64,000 nt of DNA from Citrobacter amalonaticus (GCF_018323885.1 NZ_AP024586.1:62001-126000); one strand, 5' to 3'. Positions 15,638-23,625 are shown, counted from the first letter of the stretch. A program made the numbers and translations. The notes: generated by a model from the sequence alone, not told the origin.

Positions 15638-16069
15638 ATGAACCAGACCCTGACCCGTTGTGATTCCGTTCGTCTTGATGGCGCGCAGCGTCTGACTTTT
15701 CTGCCTGATGTGTTTGGCGGCGACTTTATGCTGTCAGAAGTGTCCGTTTATGCCTACGCGAGCCGCTACTGCCCCGACTATGCGGGAGGATTCTGGCACT
15801 TTTACCGTCTGCCGGACGGCGGTGGATTTATGGCGCCGGACGTAGAAAGCCTGACCCTGTGCAACAAAGAAAACTGGTTTGAGCAGACCGTCAGCGGGGA
15901 AGTGGCGGGGATCATCATCACGGCACTGGTACTGAATCACCGTAGCTGGCACTACAGCCACCATGACCGCGAGGAGCTGTGCCGCCACTTCTGCCGCCGT
16001 TATGAGCAGCTGATGGCGTTTGCTGACAGCCATCCGGAAAGCGCCACCATCTGGCGCGCGCTTGACTGA
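15638..16069 (+). CDS. klcA: KlcA/ArdB antirestriction protein
   Basis: A 143-residue member of the ArdB/KlcA family. Diagnostic stretches are LTFLPDVFGGDFML, YAYASRYCPDYAGGFWHFY, GGGFMAPD and a C-terminal HSHRE-like histidine region before CRRYEQLMAFADSHPESATIWRALD (read in parts). The family inhibits type I restriction enzymes in vivo and so protects unmodified incoming DNA. The ATG at 15638 has GTGGAGGA in front; a longer in-frame start at 15587 lies within repeat R3. Placement directly behind R3 fits expression on entry into the recipient. Confidence 0.92.
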   Translation: MNQTLTRCDSVRLDGAQRLTFLPDVFGGDFMLSEVSVYAYASRYCPDYAGGFWHFYRLPDGGGFMAPDVESLTLCNKENWFEQTVSGEVAGIIITALVLNHRSWHYSHHDREELCRHFCRRYEQLMAFADSHPESATIWRALD

Positions 16070-16075
16070 ATGGCC

Positions 16076-16100
16076 GCCGGAGGCGTGACCTCCGGCTTTT
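16076..16100 (+). terminator. Hairpin with short T run after klcA
   Basis: GCCGGAGG (16076-16083) pairs with CCTCCGGC (16089-16096) across CGTGA and is followed by TTTT. It resembles a weak intrinsic terminator and lies between klcA and the next small gene. Confidence 0.6.
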
Positions 16101-16119
16101 AAAGAGAAGGAATAACCGA

Positions 16120-16317
16120 ATGCAACTATCACCAGAAACGCGCAGTATCCTGCGCCAGTATAAAAAACTCATTAACCAGAGACGGCGCGAAGCAGGACTC
16201 AGCCCCGTAACCACTGCGAAAGTGGTTGAGGAAATCTGCGAATCCGCTACCCGGCAATGTGCGGTCTATCTCTGCGGGCACTTCATTCTCCAGGGCGGGG
16301 AAGGCGACGGGAGGTGA
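16120..16317 (+). CDS. Hypothetical 65-residue protein
   Basis: Starts MQLSPETRSILRQYKKLINQ after GAGAAGGAA. It is small, basic and helical with cysteines in the second half (CESATRQCAVYLCGHF). It lies 50 bases behind klcA and is probably its partner in the R3 unit. No family is recognised. Confidence 0.6.
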   Translation: MQLSPETRSILRQYKKLINQRRREAGLSPVTTAKVVEEICESATRQCAVYLCGHFILQGGEGDGR

Positions 16318-17115
16318 ATTATCCGGGCGGGGCATAAGCGCCGCCTGTACGCGCGCGAAAACCCTGTCATCCCTGCGGGCTGACGGCGGTTGCTCCTGCG
16401 CCTGCGGCGCCTGCACCACCGCCCTGGCGTCAGGTACAAAAAAACACAGTAGAGGATGGGGCCTGAGGGCAAATTGTCACAGAAAATACCCTGCGTGGCG
16501 TGGCGTGGCGTGGCGTGGCGTGGCGTGGCGTGGCGTGGCGTGGCGTGGCGTGGCGTGGCGAAACTGCAACCCGATCAGCAATTTCCCCGATAACACCACA
16601 AAGACAACTATAACCAGAACCAGAACGAAGTGCAGGAAACTGGCCCCCTTCGGCTCCTGACCCGCTGCGCGGTCCAGTCGTCAAGCCCCACTCCGCCAGG
16701 CGGCTGCGTTGCACCCGCCAGTCTCCGCCGAATCCCTTCGAGTTTCGGGCCATTCGGCTAGGGTCTGATGGCTTAAGTCAACGACACGGCTTGCTCCGGC
16801 CGTGCCGTCCGGGCCGCCTCCACCGCGCCGGCGGTGCCGTCGCTTTAATGTCGCCACGCCGTTCCGACGTGTCGGGTGCGTGCATCCTGTTCCCCCGGTG
16901 ACGCCATCCCCCGTGTGTCCTCCCGCGGAGGGCTGTTCGTAGCACCGTCGGGTCGTCATACAAGGGGTGGAATAAACGCCGCAAGAAACTTTTTGCGGGC
17001 AAAAACTTTCAGCCGTCGCCCCTTTCCTTCCTCCCTTCGCCGTTGCTCCTTTGCCCTTTGCCGCGAGAGAACTCACCAGGGAGATGGACAACCATCACCA
17101 CAGGAGAAAACCAGG
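16318..17115. other. Non-coding stretch with pentanucleotide array and module A
   Basis: No gene is supported in these 798 bases. They contain a GC-rich lead-in, the (TGGCG)13 array at 16496-16560 and the long module A from 16612. Open frames through the array are artefacts of its repeat. Confidence 0.55.
16496..16560. repeat. (TGGCG)13 pentanucleotide tandem repeat
   Basis: Thirteen perfect copies of TGGCG run without interruption, preceded by TGCG. The array lies just ahead of module A and outside any supported gene. Perfect uninterrupted copies imply recent expansion by slippage, so copy number should vary between isolates. Confidence 0.95.
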
Positions 17116-17171
17116 ATGCACACACGAAACGTCAACGTCAGAACCGCCGCTCAAGAATCTTCTAGGAAGAT
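16612..17171 (+). repeat. Leading-region module A, candidate promoter with leader codons
   Basis: About 560 bases nearly identical to module C (25131-25692), and identical in its outer parts to module B (22040-22590). It starts ACCAGAACCAGAAC, runs through CTGGCCCCCTTCGGCTCCTG, several GC-rich dyads (CACCG-CGCCGG-CGGTG and CCTCC-CGC-GGAGG) and the dyad TTTTTGC-GG-GCAAAAA at 16990-17005. It ends with the start codon and about 16 codons of the next gene. Three long, well-conserved copies in one leading region suggest selection for a regulatory role such as a single-strand promoter. Confidence 0.75.
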
Positions 17172-17376
17172 AGGGGGAAAAAGCATTTTTCTGGCGGCTC
17201 TGGCAATGCCTGTCACGCGTCGGATAGCAAGGGCGACGGATAAAGCACGGTTTCATGCAGCAATGGCAGAGGAAGCTCATGCGCACTACGGCGAGCCGTT
17301 CACCCCACTTGACCTCTGCCGGAACCTGATCGAGGGATTTGTGCAGGGGCTGAAAAACAACCGCAACAAACGCTGA
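17116..17376 (+). CDS. Module-A leader fused to a small unknown protein
   Basis: An 86-residue protein whose start MHTRNVNVRTAAQESSRK is shared with the proteins at 22536 and 25642. The rest (MPVTRRIARATDKARFHAAM and a C-terminal FVQGLKNNRNKR) is unique, basic and soluble. ACAGGAGAAAACCAGG precedes the ATG. An internal ATG at 17206 would give a 56-residue protein without the leader. It heads the unit that includes the ParB-like gene, psiB and psiA. Function is unknown. Confidence 0.68.
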   Translation: MHTRNVNVRTAAQESSRKIGGKSIFLAALAMPVTRRIARATDKARFHAAMAEEAHAHYGEPFTPLDLCRNLIEGFVQGLKNNRNKR

Positions 17377-17390
17377 AGAAGGAGACAAAA

Positions 17391-17756
17391 ATGCAGACCC
17401 TGAAAGCCGCCCTGTCGGGCAAAAAGGTCGGTGAAAGCCGCGACATCTTGAAACTGTTACGCATTCAGGCCACCGAAACCCACTTGGTGGAGTTCGATAA
17501 CGTGGACATACGTTTTAACGACTGCACGAACTGGCAGGTAGTGAAGGGCGGGGAGCGCATCCTGTTCAGCACCCGTATGCACGAGCGCTTCTCTGAAGTG
17601 AAATCCGGTGTGCTGGCAACCATCTCGGTATGCGAAAACGCCGCAACAGCCTCTGACAGCGCGATGCTGGAAAGCGCGAAAGCGCTGATGAAGTGCCTCG
17701 ACGGCTACCCATCCTTTGCTGCACTCGCAGCGCACCCGAAACGTATTACCGATTAA
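17391..17756 (+). CDS. Hypothetical 121-residue leading-region protein
   Basis: A soluble protein (MQTLKAALSGKKVGESRDIL) with FDNVDIRFNDCTNWQVVKGG in the middle and an alanine-rich helical end. It occupies the position where F carries ssb, but it has no SSB fold wording and lacks the acidic C-terminal tip, so it is not SSB. It is preceded by GAAGGAG. Function is unknown. Confidence 0.65.
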   Translation: MQTLKAALSGKKVGESRDILKLLRIQATETHLVEFDNVDIRFNDCTNWQVVKGGERILFSTRMHERFSEVKSGVLATISVCENAATASDSAMLESAKALMKCLDGYPSFAALAAHPKRITD

Positions 17757-17762
17757 CAAAGT

Positions 17763-17792
17763 GCCGTGACCGGATCGCACTCCGGCCACGGC
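17763..17792. other. Intercistronic hairpin
   Basis: GCCGTGACCGG (17763-17773) pairs with CCGGCCACGGC (17782-17792) with one internal mismatch. It lies between the 121-residue gene and the ParB-like gene. Confidence 0.55.
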
Positions 17793-17823
17793 GAACCACA
17801 ACTGAAATAAAGGGGTAACAATC

Positions 17824-19842
17824 ATGGTCGCCACCAATACTACGGCAAAGAAACCGCAAAAATCCACCCGCAGCCGCAAGGCTTCGCCAGAAACTGCGTC
17901 CGCAGCTAACGATACCCTGACGCAGGTGCTGGCCACCACGCCCGTTCAGCTGCTCCCGTATGCCTCGCTGTCCGCAACGCCGCTTAATGTGCGCCGCGTC
18001 CTGCACACTGAAAAGGAAGTCGAAGAACTGACCGACAGTATTGAAGCCGTCGGTATCCTCCAGAACCTCATCGGTGTAGCGCAGAACGACGGCACCATAG
18101 GGATTGTAGGCGGGGAAGGCCGTCGCCGTGCAACGGGCATTCTGGTACAGAGAGGGGTGATTGACCCGCAGACACCTTACGTTCCGGTGAAGGTGATCCC
18201 GGTGGAGATGGCGGTAGTGGCGTCCATGACTGAAAACGGTCAGCGCAAAAACATGCACCCGGCTGAGCAGATCGTCGGGTTCCGGACACTGGCGCAGGAA
18301 GGGAAAACCGCGTCGCAGATTGCTGCCCTGCTGGGCTACGGGCATCGCCATGTTCAGCGCTGTCTGAAACTGGCAAACCTCGCCCCCTCCCTGCTGGACG
18401 CGCTGGGACGTGATGAACTGACGCTTGAACAGTGCGGCGTACTGACCCTTGCCGACACACACGAACGTCAGGAGCAGGTCTGGAAGGAGGCGGTCAGAAC
18501 GTGGGGCAACCCTGCCGTGCAGACCCTGCGCAGAATGGTCGTGGACGACAAACTGGCCATCAGTCATCCGATGTTCGTCTTTGTCGGGGAAAAAGCCTAC
18601 ACCGACGCGGGAGGCGAACTGACCCGCGATCTGTTCAGCGATGCCGACAGCACCTTTGCCGATGCCTCGCTGGTCAAATCACTACTCGATGCGAAGCTGA
18701 GCATTCTGGCGATGCAGATCAAACAAGAGCAGGGCTGGGGCTGGGCTGAATCACGCCTGACGGAGCTGCGCGAACACGGTGAGGATGATGCGCAGTATCG
18801 CTTCGCCATGCCACAGGCTGTCCTGACGGACGAGGAAACGCAGCGCATCAGCGAGCTGGAAGAACAGATCGAGGCCACCGAGACCTACGATGATGAATAC
18901 GTCCTGCAACAGGAGATTGAGGATATATATATTGCTGCAAAGTACCGCGAGGCCACTCCGGAGTTCCGTGCTGCGCACGGGGTTTGGGTTTCGTGGGATG
19001 GCAGTGATTTTCAGGTTCAGCCGGGTATCCGCAGACTGACCGACGAAGATCGTCAGCAGGAGGAAGAAGCCCGTCAGGCTCGCGAAAATGAAAGTAACCT
19101 GCTTACGTATACCGCGCCGGATATCCCGGCCGATTCCTACCCTGCCACGCTGGTAAAGGCCATGTCAGCCGAGCGCACACTGGCGGTGCAGGCTGAGCTG
19201 GCCGGGCGGCCGGACGTATCGGTGGCGCTGCTGACGTGGACGCTTTGCATGAAGATGTTCTCACGCAAGTGCCACGGTCGCCGTCAGGAACCTCTCAGGG
19301 CGTATGTCAGCACCAATCAGCATCACCTGTCCTCACTGGCCCCGTCCGGGGAAGAGGGCAGGGCACTCATGACCCTGAACGCACAGCGCGAGGCGTTTCA
19401 GGCGACCCTGCCGGAATAATGGGATCGGGATTTTACCTGGCTGCTGTCATGGTCTCCTGAGCAGGTTAACGCCCTGCTTGGCTTCTGCGCGGCCCACGGG
19501 ATCGATGGCCTTCAGGAGCGCCTCTACAACCGCACCGATGCCAGCGAGCTTGATAACCTTGAGGCGGCGCTCGACTTTGATCTGCGTAAGTGGTGGCAAC
19601 CGGATGCGGAGAACTATTTCGGCAAGATAAAAATCACTCAGATCGTACAGGCGTATGAACAGGCAGGACTGACCGGACGCGCCGGGGAGATTGTGAAGCT
19701 GAAACGCCGGGATGCGGCACAGGCCGCCGCGCAGGATCTAAACGCGCAGGGCTGGCTGCCTGACTGGATGGTTCGCGCAGATGCTGTCACGCAGGATGCG
19801 TCTGACAATACCGCTTCTGACCTGACTGATCACGCAGCATAA
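17824..19842 (+). pseudogene. ParB/YubM-like protein interrupted by an in-frame stop
   Basis: The frame encodes 531 residues to a TAA at 17417+2000 (19417-19419), then continues open in the same frame for 140 more codons to TAA at 19840-19842. The N-terminal half has the ParB nuclease/CTPase fold: PLNVRRV, then IVGGEGRRRATGIL, and TENGQRKNMHPAEQIVGF with a helix-turn-helix. The post-stop part (WDRDFTWLLSWSPEQVNALLGFC and on) reads as normal protein. Full length would be about 672, matching YubM-type proteins of F leading regions. The truncated 531-residue form may still be made. psiB follows. Confidence 0.82.
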
Positions 19843-19844
19843 TA

Positions 19845-19864
19845 CCGGAGGCCGCCGCCTCCGG
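19845..19864. other. Intercistronic hairpin ahead of psiB
   Basis: CCGGAGGC (19845-19852), loop CGCC and GCCTCCGG (19857-19864) form a perfect stem 16 bases before the psiB start. It begins three bases after the stop of the ParB-like frame. Confidence 0.6.
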
Positions 19865-19879
19865 GCGGCGGGATAAAAC

Positions 19880-20314
19880 ATGAATACAGCTTATGACCTG
19901 AAACAGATTAATGCCCTGTCCGCCTCTGATATGGAGTTTATCCGCCAGCAGGGGGAACTGCCACGCCGTGCGCTCAGCGATGCCGTGACCGGGCTGCTGA
20001 CCGTTCCGGTGGGCTGGCGAGTCTGCGCCGAATACCGCGCCGAGTTCGGCGGTTTCTTCCCGGTACAGTGCCGCTTCAGTGCAGCAGAGAGCGATGACTG
20101 GCACCTGTGCGTGTGCAGTCCGGGTGAGGTGTCACCCTACTGGCTTCTGGTGCTGCTGTCAGCAGGTGGCAGCGTGGTGCGCACGATGTACCAGAGTGAA
20201 AGCCTTGAACCTGATGTGATCAGCCAGCTGGTTGCACAGATGGCAGGTCTGCGCCGTTTCAACTGCACAGCCAGCACGGTCGCAAATTTGATGGGTATGG
20301 AGGTGCCGGCATGA
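19880..20314 (+). CDS. psiB: PsiB, inhibitor of RecA/SOS induction
   Basis: A 144-residue protein, the exact length of F PsiB, with LPRRALSDAVTGLLTVPVGWRV and the C-terminal LRRFNCTASTVANLMGMEV typical of the family. PsiB binds RecA and blocks filament formation on the incoming single strand, so the recipient does not mount an SOS response. It overlaps psiA by four bases (ATGA). Being behind module A fits early expression from transferred single-stranded DNA. It should also dampen LexA-controlled umuDC elsewhere on this plasmid. Confidence 0.96.
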   Translation: MNTAYDLKQINALSASDMEFIRQQGELPRRALSDAVTGLLTVPVGWRVCAEYRAEFGGFFPVQCRFSAAESDDWHLCVCSPGEVSPYWLLVLLSAGGSVVRTMYQSESLEPDVISQLVAQMAGLRRFNCTASTVANLMGMEVPA

Positions 20315-21042
20315 TCCCGAACTCCCGCGCGCTTGTCTCCCTGAATCCTACCCGTCAGGCCGCCATTCAGGCCATCAGTCATGTCGAAATGTCCCGTGAA
20401 CGCGGCTCCCGGCTGCCTGCCATGCCGTATGTGCGCACCTTTCTGCGTCTTCTCACGGGCAGCGGTCGCCTTAATGCCACCGTGGCACGTCAGATCCCGG
20501 GGCTTCACTGGGTGCCTAAAAACCGGCATTCAAACCTGAAGCAGGTGGAAGAGGCACTTGATACGATGATTGCCACCGGCGGTGAGGCCTGTCCGTTGCC
20601 GCTGACTGGTGATGTACAGGCCGAGCTTTTCCCCGAGGTAATGCACACCCGGACGGACAGAAGGCTGCACAAGAGCAACATCAGCACCACCCGCCAACTG
20701 CGCCGCGAATCCCGTGAAATCGATCAGCAATGGCGGCTGCGCCGGAATCTGCTTGCGCAGGCCGAAACGGAACTGAATTTTCAGTCACCCGAAACAGTCT
20801 GTACCTGGTATACCCGCTGGAGCGACGAGCTTGACGCGGGGGAGCTGGCACCGGCCTTCTGGAGCTGGCAGACGCGATTCGCATCGCTGAAGGAACTGCA
20901 CTGGCTACGCCTGAGCGGTGAACCGCTGTATGCCGTGATGTATGAAGTGGCGTACCTTGTCCGAAATACGCCGGAGACTGTCCGCGCCGGTGAGCGCTGG
21001 CTGGTACCGAACAAACTGCGCCACAGGGTCATTACTGACTGA
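20311..21042 (+). CDS. psiA: PsiA, plasmid SOS-inhibition partner protein
   Basis: A 243-residue protein in the conserved psiB-psiA order and of the usual size for PsiA. It begins MIPNSRALVSLNPTRQAAIQ and ends NKLRHRVITD. It is co-translated with psiB through an ATGA overlap. Its molecular role is less clear than that of PsiB. It appears intact. Confidence 0.93.
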   Translation: MIPNSRALVSLNPTRQAAIQAISHVEMSRERGSRLPAMPYVRTFLRLLTGSGRLNATVARQIPGLHWVPKNRHSNLKQVEEALDTMIATGGEACPLPLTGDVQAELFPEVMHTRTDRRLHKSNISTTRQLRRESREIDQQWRLRRNLLAQAETELNFQSPETVCTWYTRWSDELDAGELAPAFWSWQTRFASLKELHWLRLSGEPLYAVMYEVAYLVRNTPETVRAGERWLVPNKLRHRVITD

Positions 21043-21182
21043 CAAAATAGGTGGTGATTTATACAGTTTTCAGACTGTTAATCCTGGGCAGGAAGTGTTC
21101 AGCCGGGTATAATGGCGATGGCGCTTGAGGCTTTTTGCCTCATGACGTTCTGTGGGTTTGTTATGGTTGTTGTGAGGCAGAA

Positions 21183-21243
21183 AGAAGAAAGCCCCGAAGG
21201 TAATTTTTCAATTAACCAACGAGGCTCAATCTTGATACTAGAC
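21183..21243 (-). ncRNA. sok: Probable sok antisense RNA
   Basis: By comparison with R1 hok/sok, the antisense RNA should start near 21243 on the minus strand. A TATTCT -10 box lies at 21250-21255 (read on minus) and the RNA would end near the U-rich complement of GAAAGAAGAAAG at 21179-21190. It would cover the hok leader and block its translation. Ends are approximate and inferred from homology of the leader. Confidence 0.5.
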
Positions 21244-21291
21244 ACATCCAGAATAGCCTCTTACCGCGCTCTGCGCAAGGAGAAGAAGGCT

Positions 21292-21450
21292 ATGAAACTG
21301 CCGCGAAGTACCGTTGTCTGGTGCGTGCTGATAGTGTGTCTCACACTGCTCGCATTCACTTACCTGACCCGGAAATCGCTCTGCGAAATCCGGCTGAAGG
21401 ACGGAAATCGGGAGGTCGCTGCCGTGCTAGCCTACGAATCCGGTAAGTAG
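21292..21450 (+). CDS. hok: Hok/FlmA membrane toxin
   Basis: A 52-residue toxin, [20 protein letters not shown], then [12 protein letters not shown] and AYESGK at the end, nearly the R1 Hok/F FlmA sequence. One membrane segment and the conserved cysteines are present. Hok depolarises the inner membrane and kills plasmid-free segregants when sok RNA decays. AAGGAGAAGAAGG precedes the ATG. The leader shows the usual hok mRNA conservation from about 21108. The overlapping mok frame seems to lack a standard start codon here, while the hok frame itself is open upstream to 21112. Confidence 0.94.
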   Translation: MKLPRSTVVWCVLIVCLTLLAFTYLTRKSLCEIRLKDGNREVAAVLAYESGK

Positions 21451-21460
21451 CAACCTGTGA

Positions 21461-21482
21461 GGCGGGGGCAACCCCGCCTTTT
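21461..21482 (+). terminator. Terminator downstream of hok
   Basis: GGCGGGG (21461-21467), loop GCAA and CCCCGCC (21472-21478) are followed by TTTT. A good intrinsic terminator 10 bases after the hok stop; in hok mRNAs the 3' end also takes part in the fold-back inhibition of translation. Confidence 0.8.
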
Positions 21483-21718
21483 CAGGGCTTCGGATGAGTT
21501 TAGCTTCCCACAAGCGCCTTTATGAAGGGGTTGCCGGTTCGCCGGTAGCCCCTTTTTCCCCTTCTGCGCGACCGCACGCATGAACAACGGAAGGGCTGTT
21601 CCCCTCCGGGGAACGGGGCAGGGCGGCAGCGCCTCCGGCGCGCCCGCTCTCTTCCCCCGCCGTATTACAAATGAAATACAGAATACTTTCTGCAGGAGAT
21701 GTCCGGTGCCGGTGATGA

Positions 21719-21970
21719 TCAGCCGGATTTGCCGAATTTATCGTCCCGACCGGTGGCGAGCTGCTCGATGGCAAACAGAATGCCGGTGTGCGACGTGTCT
21801 GTTTCGATCATAAATTTCCAGTGAAGTCTTTTCAGCTGATAAACCAGCTGGTCACGGTGGGTTTCAGCGCCGTTACTGGCCAGCATCAGGCAGCACTGTC
21901 CGACAATTCTGCAGACTTCATCATAGAGAAGACTCTCTTCATCATCAGTTGTGTTTTTCTGTTGTGACAT
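21719..21970 (-). CDS. Small regulator-like protein, weak AriR/YmgB resemblance
   Basis: An 83-residue helical protein (MSQQKNTTDDEESLLYDEVC) on the strand opposite to most leading-region genes. The pattern IVGQCCLMLASNGAETHRDQ followed by a long helix and ILFAIEQLATG vaguely recalls the YcgZ/YmgA/AriR family of small regulators. The resemblance is weak and the function is unknown. It lies between hok and module B, convergent with hok. Confidence 0.55.
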   Translation of the reverse strand: MSQQKNTTDDEESLLYDEVCRIVGQCCLMLASNGAETHRDQLVYQLKRLHWKFMIETDTSHTGILFAIEQLATGRDDKFGKSG

Positions 21971-22535
21971 GATTACCGCCGTATCTGTACGTTTTCCGCT
22001 CTGATTCAGGATATATCAAAGACCACAGATCCACACCAGCTGGCCCCCTTCGGCTCCTGACCCGCTGCGCGGTTCAGTCGTCAAGCCCCACTCCGCCAGG
22101 CAGCTGCTTCGCACCCGCCAGTCTCCGCCGAATCCCTCCGGGTTTCGGGCCATACGGCTAGGGTCTGATGGCTGAAGTCAACGACACGGCTTGCTCCGGC
22201 CGTGCCGTCCGGGCCGCCTCCACCGCGCCGGCGGTGCCGTCGCTTTAATGCCGCCACGCCGTTCCGACGTGTCGGGTGTGTGCATCCTGTTCCCCCGGTG
22301 ACGCCATCCCCCGTGCGTCCTCACGCGGAGGGCTGTTCGTAGCACCGTCATTCGTCTGCCCGCAAGGGTACGCTTCGCCGTTCCTCGCCCGTTCGCACTC
22401 GCCTGAAACGGCTCGCTTGCGCTGCGGCCTGCGGTGACGCCCGTGCGTTCATCCGCCTGCCGTTGCTCCTTTGCCCTTTGCCGCGAGAGAACTCACCAGG
22501 GAGATGGACAACCATCACCACAGGAGAAAACCAGG
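21971..22535. other. Non-coding stretch mainly occupied by module B
   Basis: The first 70 bases hold the minus-strand promoter region of the small gene at 21970. From 22040 it is module B. No gene is supported. Confidence 0.5.
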
Positions 22536-22590
22536 ATGCACACACAAAACGTCAACGTCAGAACCGCCGCTCAAGAATCTTCCAGGAAGA
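22040..22590 (+). repeat. Leading-region module B, hybrid of A/C-type and R-type sequence
   Basis: Bases 22040-22349 and about 22456-22590 match modules A and C. The middle part is different: in place of the TTTTTGCGGGCAAAAA segment it has TCGCCCGTTCGCACTCGCC, TGAAAC and GGCTCGCTTGCGCTGCGGC, which align with the R-family hairpin core. The stem CGCA-CTCGCC/GGCTCG-CT-TGCG keeps a 2-base internal bubble. B thus joins both repeat families and suggests they serve the same purpose. Confidence 0.7.
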
Positions 22591-22856
22591 TGGGGGTTAA
22601 ACCCGTGTCGTACACGATCCTCGTCGCTGAGAAGAAAAAAAATGCAGCGCCAGAAGAAGAGTGGGATGTCATGGAATTCAACACTCTTGCAGCGCTTAAA
22701 AAATTACGCAGAGTCTGCCCGGAAACCATGAGCTGCAGTTACCAGTACGCGCTTAGCAGCGGCGTGGACAAGCAGTTTCGCCATATCAACGTGGTTGAAG
22801 CCGACCACTTTAAGCAGTTTGTGCGCCAGATAGCGCGCGCAGGCATCGACGCATAG
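22536..22856 (+). CDS. Module-B leader fused to a second unknown protein
   Basis: A 106-residue protein beginning MHTQNVNVRTAAQESSRK as in modules A and C. Beyond that it is unrelated: VKPVSYTILVAEKKKNAAPE, then EEWDVMEFNTLAALKKLRRV and a C-terminal FVRQIARAGIDA. It looks soluble with a mixed alpha/beta fold. An internal ATG at 22590 would start at MGVKPVSYT. It heads an operon that ends with the methylase-like gene. Confidence 0.68.
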   Translation: MHTQNVNVRTAAQESSRKMGVKPVSYTILVAEKKKNAAPEEEWDVMEFNTLAALKKLRRVCPETMSCSYQYALSSGVDKQFRHINVVEADHFKQFVRQIARAGIDA

Positions 22857-22863
22857 ATCAGCC

Positions 22864-22897
22864 GTTTTGCCGTGCCGCAGCTGCTGCACGGCAAAAC
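22864..22897. other. Intercistronic hairpin, 12-bp perfect stem
   Basis: GTTTTGCCGTGC (22864-22875) pairs perfectly with GCACGGCAAAAC (22886-22897) across a 10-base loop. It starts eight bases after one gene and ends 24 bases before the next. It has no T run and therefore looks like an mRNA processing or stabilising element. Confidence 0.65.
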
Positions 22898-22921
22898 CAG
22901 ACAACCCGAGGAGTACACCAG

Positions 22922-23383
22922 ATGAACGTTAATACCCTGAATGCAGTGCAGATGGCCTTTTATGTCCCGTCCCATAACACCCTCTATGCCTGGGCAAAGC
23001 AGCATGACGGCGAATGGGTGACCGAAAACGGATCGGCCACGCTGGACGCTGTGCGCCGCATTTACCCCGATATGGTTCTGGTGACCGAAGCGGCCGCGCT
23101 GGAAATGCAGAACGCCGGATACCGCCGCCCGTGGGAAGAAACCACAGAAGAGTATTACGTCAGCCAGCTGGAGATGCTGTCGCTAATGGACTGGTGCCGG
23201 GGTTTTGGTGGGGAGTCGTTCAAGTCGATGGATTTTACGGGCGCCGATGTGACGGCAATTTTTGTGCGCTACGGGGATCGTTTTTTCTGGTGCCATGACC
23301 TGCACACCCTGACACACCGCGATCTGATTGGTGAAGTGATTAACCAGTTCTGCCTGGGAGATGTGCTGAATTCCGGGCATTAA
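22922..23383 (+). CDS. Hypothetical 153-residue leading-region protein
   Basis: A soluble protein, MNVNTLNAVQMAFYVPSHNT, with many aromatic residues (YRRPWEETTEEYYVS, then FFWCHDLHTLTHRD). No catalytic motif or known domain is seen. It is second in the module-B operon. Start at 22922 follows GAGGAG. Function is unknown. Confidence 0.68.
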   Translation: MNVNTLNAVQMAFYVPSHNTLYAWAKQHDGEWVTENGSATLDAVRRIYPDMVLVTEAAALEMQNAGYRRPWEETTEEYYVSQLEMLSLMDWCRGFGGESFKSMDFTGADVTAIFVRYGDRFFWCHDLHTLTHRDLIGEVINQFCLGDVLNSGH

Positions 23384-23386
23384 AAA

Positions 23387-23404
23387 AGCAGGGTTTCCCC
23401 TGCT
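23387..23404 (-). terminator. Intercistronic hairpin with A run upstream
   Basis: AGCAGGG (23387-23393), loop TTTC and CCCTGCT (23398-23404). The plus strand has an A run before the stem, which on the minus strand becomes a T run after it. It may act as a terminator for leftward transcription or only as a mRNA element. Confidence 0.5.
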
Positions 23405-23470
23405 CTGTCTATGCCGGGCGACCGCTACCAAACGAAACCCGGCAATCACAATCAACGTAAGGAGTTAATC

Positions 23471-23617
23471 ATGAAATTTGACCCGCAAACTGTCGCACAG
23501 GCTGAGGCGTTTGTAAATGCCATCCGGGCAGGAAAACGCGGCCACATACCCGCGCTGCGCTTCGGCCAGTGGCAGCAATTCATGACCACCGTTTACGCCG
23601 GTCTCGGTCTGGCTTAA
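23471..23617 (+). CDS. Hypothetical 48-residue protein
   Basis: A very small protein, MKFDPQTVAQAEAFVNAIRA, ending TVYAGLGLA. The ATG at 23471 is preceded by AAGGAG; the in-frame ATG at 23411 has none. It lies between two conserved genes of the module-B operon and is probably translated. Function is unknown. Confidence 0.6.
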   Translation: MKFDPQTVAQAEAFVNAIRAGKRGHIPALRFGQWQQFMTTVYAGLGLA

Positions 23618-23625
23618 CAGGAGAC

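Noticed and set aside
16496..16560. CRISPR-like repeat
   Set aside because: Units are contiguous without spacers, so it is a simple tandem repeat.
16226..16660. Plus-strand frame through the TGGCG array
   Set aside because: The WRGVA-type repeat is produced by the pentanucleotide array; no ribosome site and no protein-like flanks.
17391..17756. Single-strand binding protein (ssb), expected here in F
   Set aside because: The protein has no SSB core wording and lacks the acidic DIPF-type tip.
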